A stretch of DNA of 64,000 nt, taken from the NCBI RefSeq assembly GCF_900101175.1, contig NZ_FNFQ01000003.1, positions 124,001 through 188,000 of the forward strand. Reading direction: 5' to 3'. Under the pieces are notes generated by a model that made no database searches, had not been told where the DNA came from, and saw only the letters and a program-made list of their open reading frames with translations. Each line of letters starts with the position of its first letter. Within the stretch, counting starts at the first letter, position 1. Positions 61,855-64,000 of the stretch are shown one piece after another. The DNA comes from Stenotrophomonas pavanii. GTDB taxonomy: Bacteria; Pseudomonadota; Gammaproteobacteria; Xanthomonadales; Xanthomonadaceae. The translations under genes and the position numbers were made by a program.

Positions 61855-62042
61855 CTGTCGAAGGCGGGGTACTGTGGGTTTGCGGGGTGTGAGCGGCATG
61901 GATGCCGCGACCAAGCCCCCACGGATGGGTTTACGGCGTCCCCGCAAACCCACAGTGCCTCGCCATTCCACGGAATGTCCGCTGTTGCTGTTGCATCGGC
62001 CGTCGCCTTGGCTTGAAGCAGGTGCAGGGCTGCAAGCCCTGC
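61855..62042 (+). ncRNA. twin-AYGGAY-hairpin repeat, copy B
   Basis: Starts CTGTCGAAGGCGGGG. Outer 17-bp perfect stem (61871-61887 with 61940-61956). Inner hairpins GGC-ATGGAT-GCC and CCC-ACGGAT-GGG; linker with GTTGC units; terminal hairpin GCAGGGCT / AGCCCTGC. It is 107 bases upstream of the FAH-family gene, same orientation. Confidence 0.55.
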
Positions 62043-62149
62043 CGACCCCCCCACTACGGTAGGGTGGGCCGATGCCGCGCTGCAGCTTGGCGTCGCCGCA
62101 GATTTGATTACACTTGAAACTTGTTTGCCCACGACTCCGGACACCCACC

Positions 62150-63139
62150 ATGAAGCTTGGTTCCTTGAAGGAAGGCGGCCGCGACGGCACCCTGATCGTT
62201 GTCTCGCGCGACCTGCGCCACGGCGTGCGCGCCACCGGCATTGCCGCCACCCTGCAGCAGGCTTTGGAGGACTGGAGCCACATCGCGCCGCGCCTGAACG
62301 CCCTGTACGAATCGCTCAACGCCGGTGACGCCGATGGCGTGTTCGACCTTGATCCGCAGGCGCTGGCTGCGCCGATGCCGCGCGCTTATGAATTCGTCGA
62401 CGGCAGCGCCTACCTGCCGCACGTCGAGCGTGTGCGCCGTGCCCGTGGCGCCGAGGTGCCGGAGAGCTTCTACACCGATCCGCTGATGTACCAGGCCACC
62501 AGCGCCGGCTTCTACGGCCCGCGTGACGCGGTCAAGGTGGTCAGCGAGGACTACGGTATCGACCTGGAAGCGGAGATCGTGGTGATCACCGACGACGTGC
62601 CGATGGCGGCGACCCCGGAACAGGCCGCCGGCCACATCCAGTTGATCGGCCTGGTCAACGATGTCTCGCTGCGCAACCTGATCCCGGGCGAGCTGGCCAA
62701 GGGCTTCGGCTTCCTGCAGTCCAAGCCGCGCTCGGCGCTGTCGCCGGTGTTCGTCACCCCTGACGAGCTGGGCGCTGCGTGGCAGGACAGCAAGGTGCAC
62801 CTGCCGCTGCTGACCCACATCAACGGCCAGTGGTTCGGTGCGCCGGAAGCGGGCGTGGACATGCAGTTCAATTTCGCCCAGCTGGTTTCGCATGCGGCCA
62901 AGACCCGTCCGCTGGGCGCTGGCACCATCGTCGGCTCCGGCACCATCGCCAACGAGGACACCAGCAAGGGCGCCTCGTGCTTCGCCGAGCAGCGCGTGGT
63001 GGAGACCCTGCGCGATGGCAAGCCGAGCACGCCGTTCATGTCCTTCGGCGACGTGGTCCGCATCGAGATGCTCGATGGCGCGGGCGACAGCATCTTCGGT
63101 GCGATCGAGCAGCGCATCGAACAGGCGGCCAGGCCCTGA
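62150..63139 (+). CDS. fumarylacetoacetate hydrolase-family protein
   Basis: 329 residues from MKLGSLKEGG. The FAH fold and acidic metal ligands (for example in YGIDLEAEIVVITDDV) are recognisable, as are SPVFVTPDELG and the late GTIVGSGTIANEDTSKG. Members cleave C-C bonds of acylpyruvates; next to maleylacetoacetate isomerase the likely substrate is fumarylacetoacetate in tyrosine/homogentisate breakdown. The isomerase starts 14 bases after its stop, so the two are one operon. Confidence 0.9.
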   Translation: MKLGSLKEGGRDGTLIVVSRDLRHGVRATGIAATLQQALEDWSHIAPRLNALYESLNAGDADGVFDLDPQALAAPMPRAYEFVDGSAYLPHVERVRRARGAEVPESFYTDPLMYQATSAGFYGPRDAVKVVSEDYGIDLEAEIVVITDDVPMAATPEQAAGHIQLIGLVNDVSLRNLIPGELAKGFGFLQSKPRSALSPVFVTPDELGAAWQDSKVHLPLLTHINGQWFGAPEAGVDMQFNFAQLVSHAAKTRPLGAGTIVGSGTIANEDTSKGASCFAEQRVVETLRDGKPSTPFMSFGDVVRIEMLDGAGDSIFGAIEQRIEQAARP

Positions 63140-63153
63140 GCATGGAGGCGGCG

Positions 63154-63822
63154 ATGGAGATCCCGGTCGACGACGGCATCGTGCTGTACACCTACTGGCG
63201 ATCCAGCGCCGCCTACCGCGTGCGCATCGGCCTGGAGCTGAAGGGCCTGGCCTGGGAGGCCCGGCCGGTGCATCTGGTGCGCGACGGTGGCGAGCAGCAC
63301 CGGGATGCCTATCGGGCGCTCAACCCGCAGCAGCAGATACCGACCCTGCTGCATGAGGGACATGTGCTGACCCAGTCGCTGGCGATCCTCGAATACCTGG
63401 ACGAGCGCTTTCCGCAGGTACCGCTGCTGCCGGCCGACGCCGCCGGCCGCGCGCGGGTGCGGGCGCTGGCCCAGCTGGTGGCCTGCGACATCCACCCGAT
63501 CAACAACCTGCGGGTGATGCAGTACCTGGAACGCAGTCTGCAGCTGCCGGCCGATGCACGCACGCAGTGGACGCTGCACTGGATCGCCGAGGGCTTTGCA
63601 GCGATGGAAGCGCTGTTGGCCAACAGCCGTGACACCGGCGCCTTCTGTCATGGCGACCGCCCCGGCCTGGCCGACATCTGCCTGTTGCCGCAGCTGTACA
63701 ACGCCCACCGCTTCGGCCTGGACCTGGCACCGTACCCGACCCTGCGCCGCATCGAAGCGGCCTGCCAAGCGCTGGACGCATTCGACCGCGCGCGCCCGGA
63801 ACACCAGCTCGACGCCGCCTGA
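63154..63822 (+). CDS. maiA: maleylacetoacetate isomerase (zeta-class GST)
   Basis: 222 residues from the ATG with GGAGG 5 bases upstream; an ATG at 63142 is possible. The zeta-GST signature YWRSSAAYRVRIGLELKG gives the glutathione-binding Ser residues near the N-terminus; LNPQQQIPTL and ADICLLPQL are also typical. It isomerises maleylacetoacetate to fumarylacetoacetate with glutathione as cofactor. It forms an operon with the FAH-family hydrolase for the last two steps of homogentisate catabolism. Confidence 0.93.
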   Translation: MEIPVDDGIVLYTYWRSSAAYRVRIGLELKGLAWEARPVHLVRDGGEQHRDAYRALNPQQQIPTLLHEGHVLTQSLAILEYLDERFPQVPLLPADAAGRARVRALAQLVACDIHPINNLRVMQYLERSLQLPADARTQWTLHWIAEGFAAMEALLANSRDTGAFCHGDRPGLADICLLPQLYNAHRFGLDLAPYPTLRRIEAACQALDAFDRARPEHQLDAA

Positions 63823-63825
63823 AAA

Positions 63826-63887
63826 AAAGGGGACGGAGGGGATTAAGTCGTATATGCACTTACGACTTAATCCCCTCCGTCCCCTTT
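63826..63887. repeat. 27-bp perfect hairpin
   Basis: Arms 63826-63852 and 63861-63887, 8-base loop. The arms carry AGGGGACGG / GGGATTAAGTCG, a sequence type also common as a RAYT-linked hairpin in other bacteria. Its inverted arm supplies the stop of the gene at the right edge. Confidence 0.85.
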
Positions 63888-64000
63888 CCGCCGCAAACGG
63901 GCCAGGTCATCGCGGAACACCCGGTAGGCGTCCTCGCGGCGCGCATCGTCGGCCTGCCGTAACACCCACGCCGGGTGCACGGTGGCGTAGCCGCGCGTGC
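63867..64000 (-). CDS. C-terminal end of a UdgX-like uracil-DNA glycosylase family protein
   Basis: Open from the right edge to a TAA at 63867, 43 residues visible: the stretch ATVHPAWVLRQADDARRE is the conserved late HPxxxLR region of the uracil-DNA glycosylase superfamily, in the form found in UdgX-type proteins. The last residues (KGDGGD and the stop) are encoded by the 27-bp hairpin repeat, so the natural C-terminus was probably altered by repeat insertion. Active-site residues lie outside the window. Confidence 0.7.
   Translation of the reverse strand, partial: TRGYATVHPAWVLRQADDARREDAYRVFRDDLARLRRKGDGGD

Overview
The window is high-GC, densely packed chromosomal DNA of a Stenotrophomonas species, most likely in the S. 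maltophilia complex. The main reason is the many short palindromes headed by GTAG or GTGG in the gaps (the SMAG type of REP element typical of that genus). Xanthomonadaceae-type gene content supports it: a LysR-DoxX-DODA cluster, a DUF3247 gene, dadA-alr with a divergent Lrp-type regulator, and fabA-fabB. I see no rRNA, tRNA, CRISPR array, prophage or transposase gene. It reads as ordinary core chromosome with a very active repeat landscape in the gaps.

Layout, left to right. 1-5 kb: a partial membrane protein, an MpaB-type oxygenase, and a TetR regulator divergent from two coupled MFS exporters, with three copies of one operator between them. 5-15 kb: M13 peptidase lipoprotein, a PAS-GGDEF-EAL phosphodiesterase, LysR divergent from DoxX plus a LigB-type dioxygenase, and an NhaP-type antiporter. 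15-19 kb: small conserved proteins, motAB and a first msrB. 19-28 kb: Lrp/dadA/alr, a DUF3016 protein, a hybrid histidine kinase, and a coupled rsmC-like / RsuA-like / HAD operon. 29-36 kb: fabAB, dinB, an MBL-fold protein, a LysR-linked reductase, a methyltransferase and gph. 36-43 kb: btuB under a cobalamin riboswitch, a histidine phosphatase, a TfoX C-terminal-domain protein, a free-Met-sulfoxide reductase, bioD and a MocR-type regulator. 43-50 kb: the operon msrB-dipZ-msrA, divergent from one two-component system, which meets a second (RstAB-like) tail to tail. 51-64 kb: an asparagine-synthetase-like protein, a phasin, queD, a TonB receptor with an M14 peptidase, rhlE, a tyrosine-catabolism pair (FAH-family hydrolase and maleylacetoacetate isomerase), and the end of a UdgX-like gene.

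Functional themes. Methionine-oxide repair is strongly represented: two msrB, one msrA and one free-Met-sulfoxide reductase, with the dipZ operon supplying electrons to the periplasmic pair. Regulation by divergent regulator/target pairs is common, and several operators can be read directly as inverted or direct repeats.

The most unusual signal is a repeat of about 180-190 bp present three times (32206-32397, 61542-61721, 61855-62042). Each copy folds into a 17-20 bp outer stem enclosing two small hairpins, then a terminal hairpin. The stems change by compensatory substitutions between copies while both inner hexaloops stay AYGGAY, the loop type bound by CsrA/RsmA proteins. It may be an undescribed structured RNA or ssDNA element. 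A second recurrent theme is repeats that supply the stop codon of the neighbouring gene.
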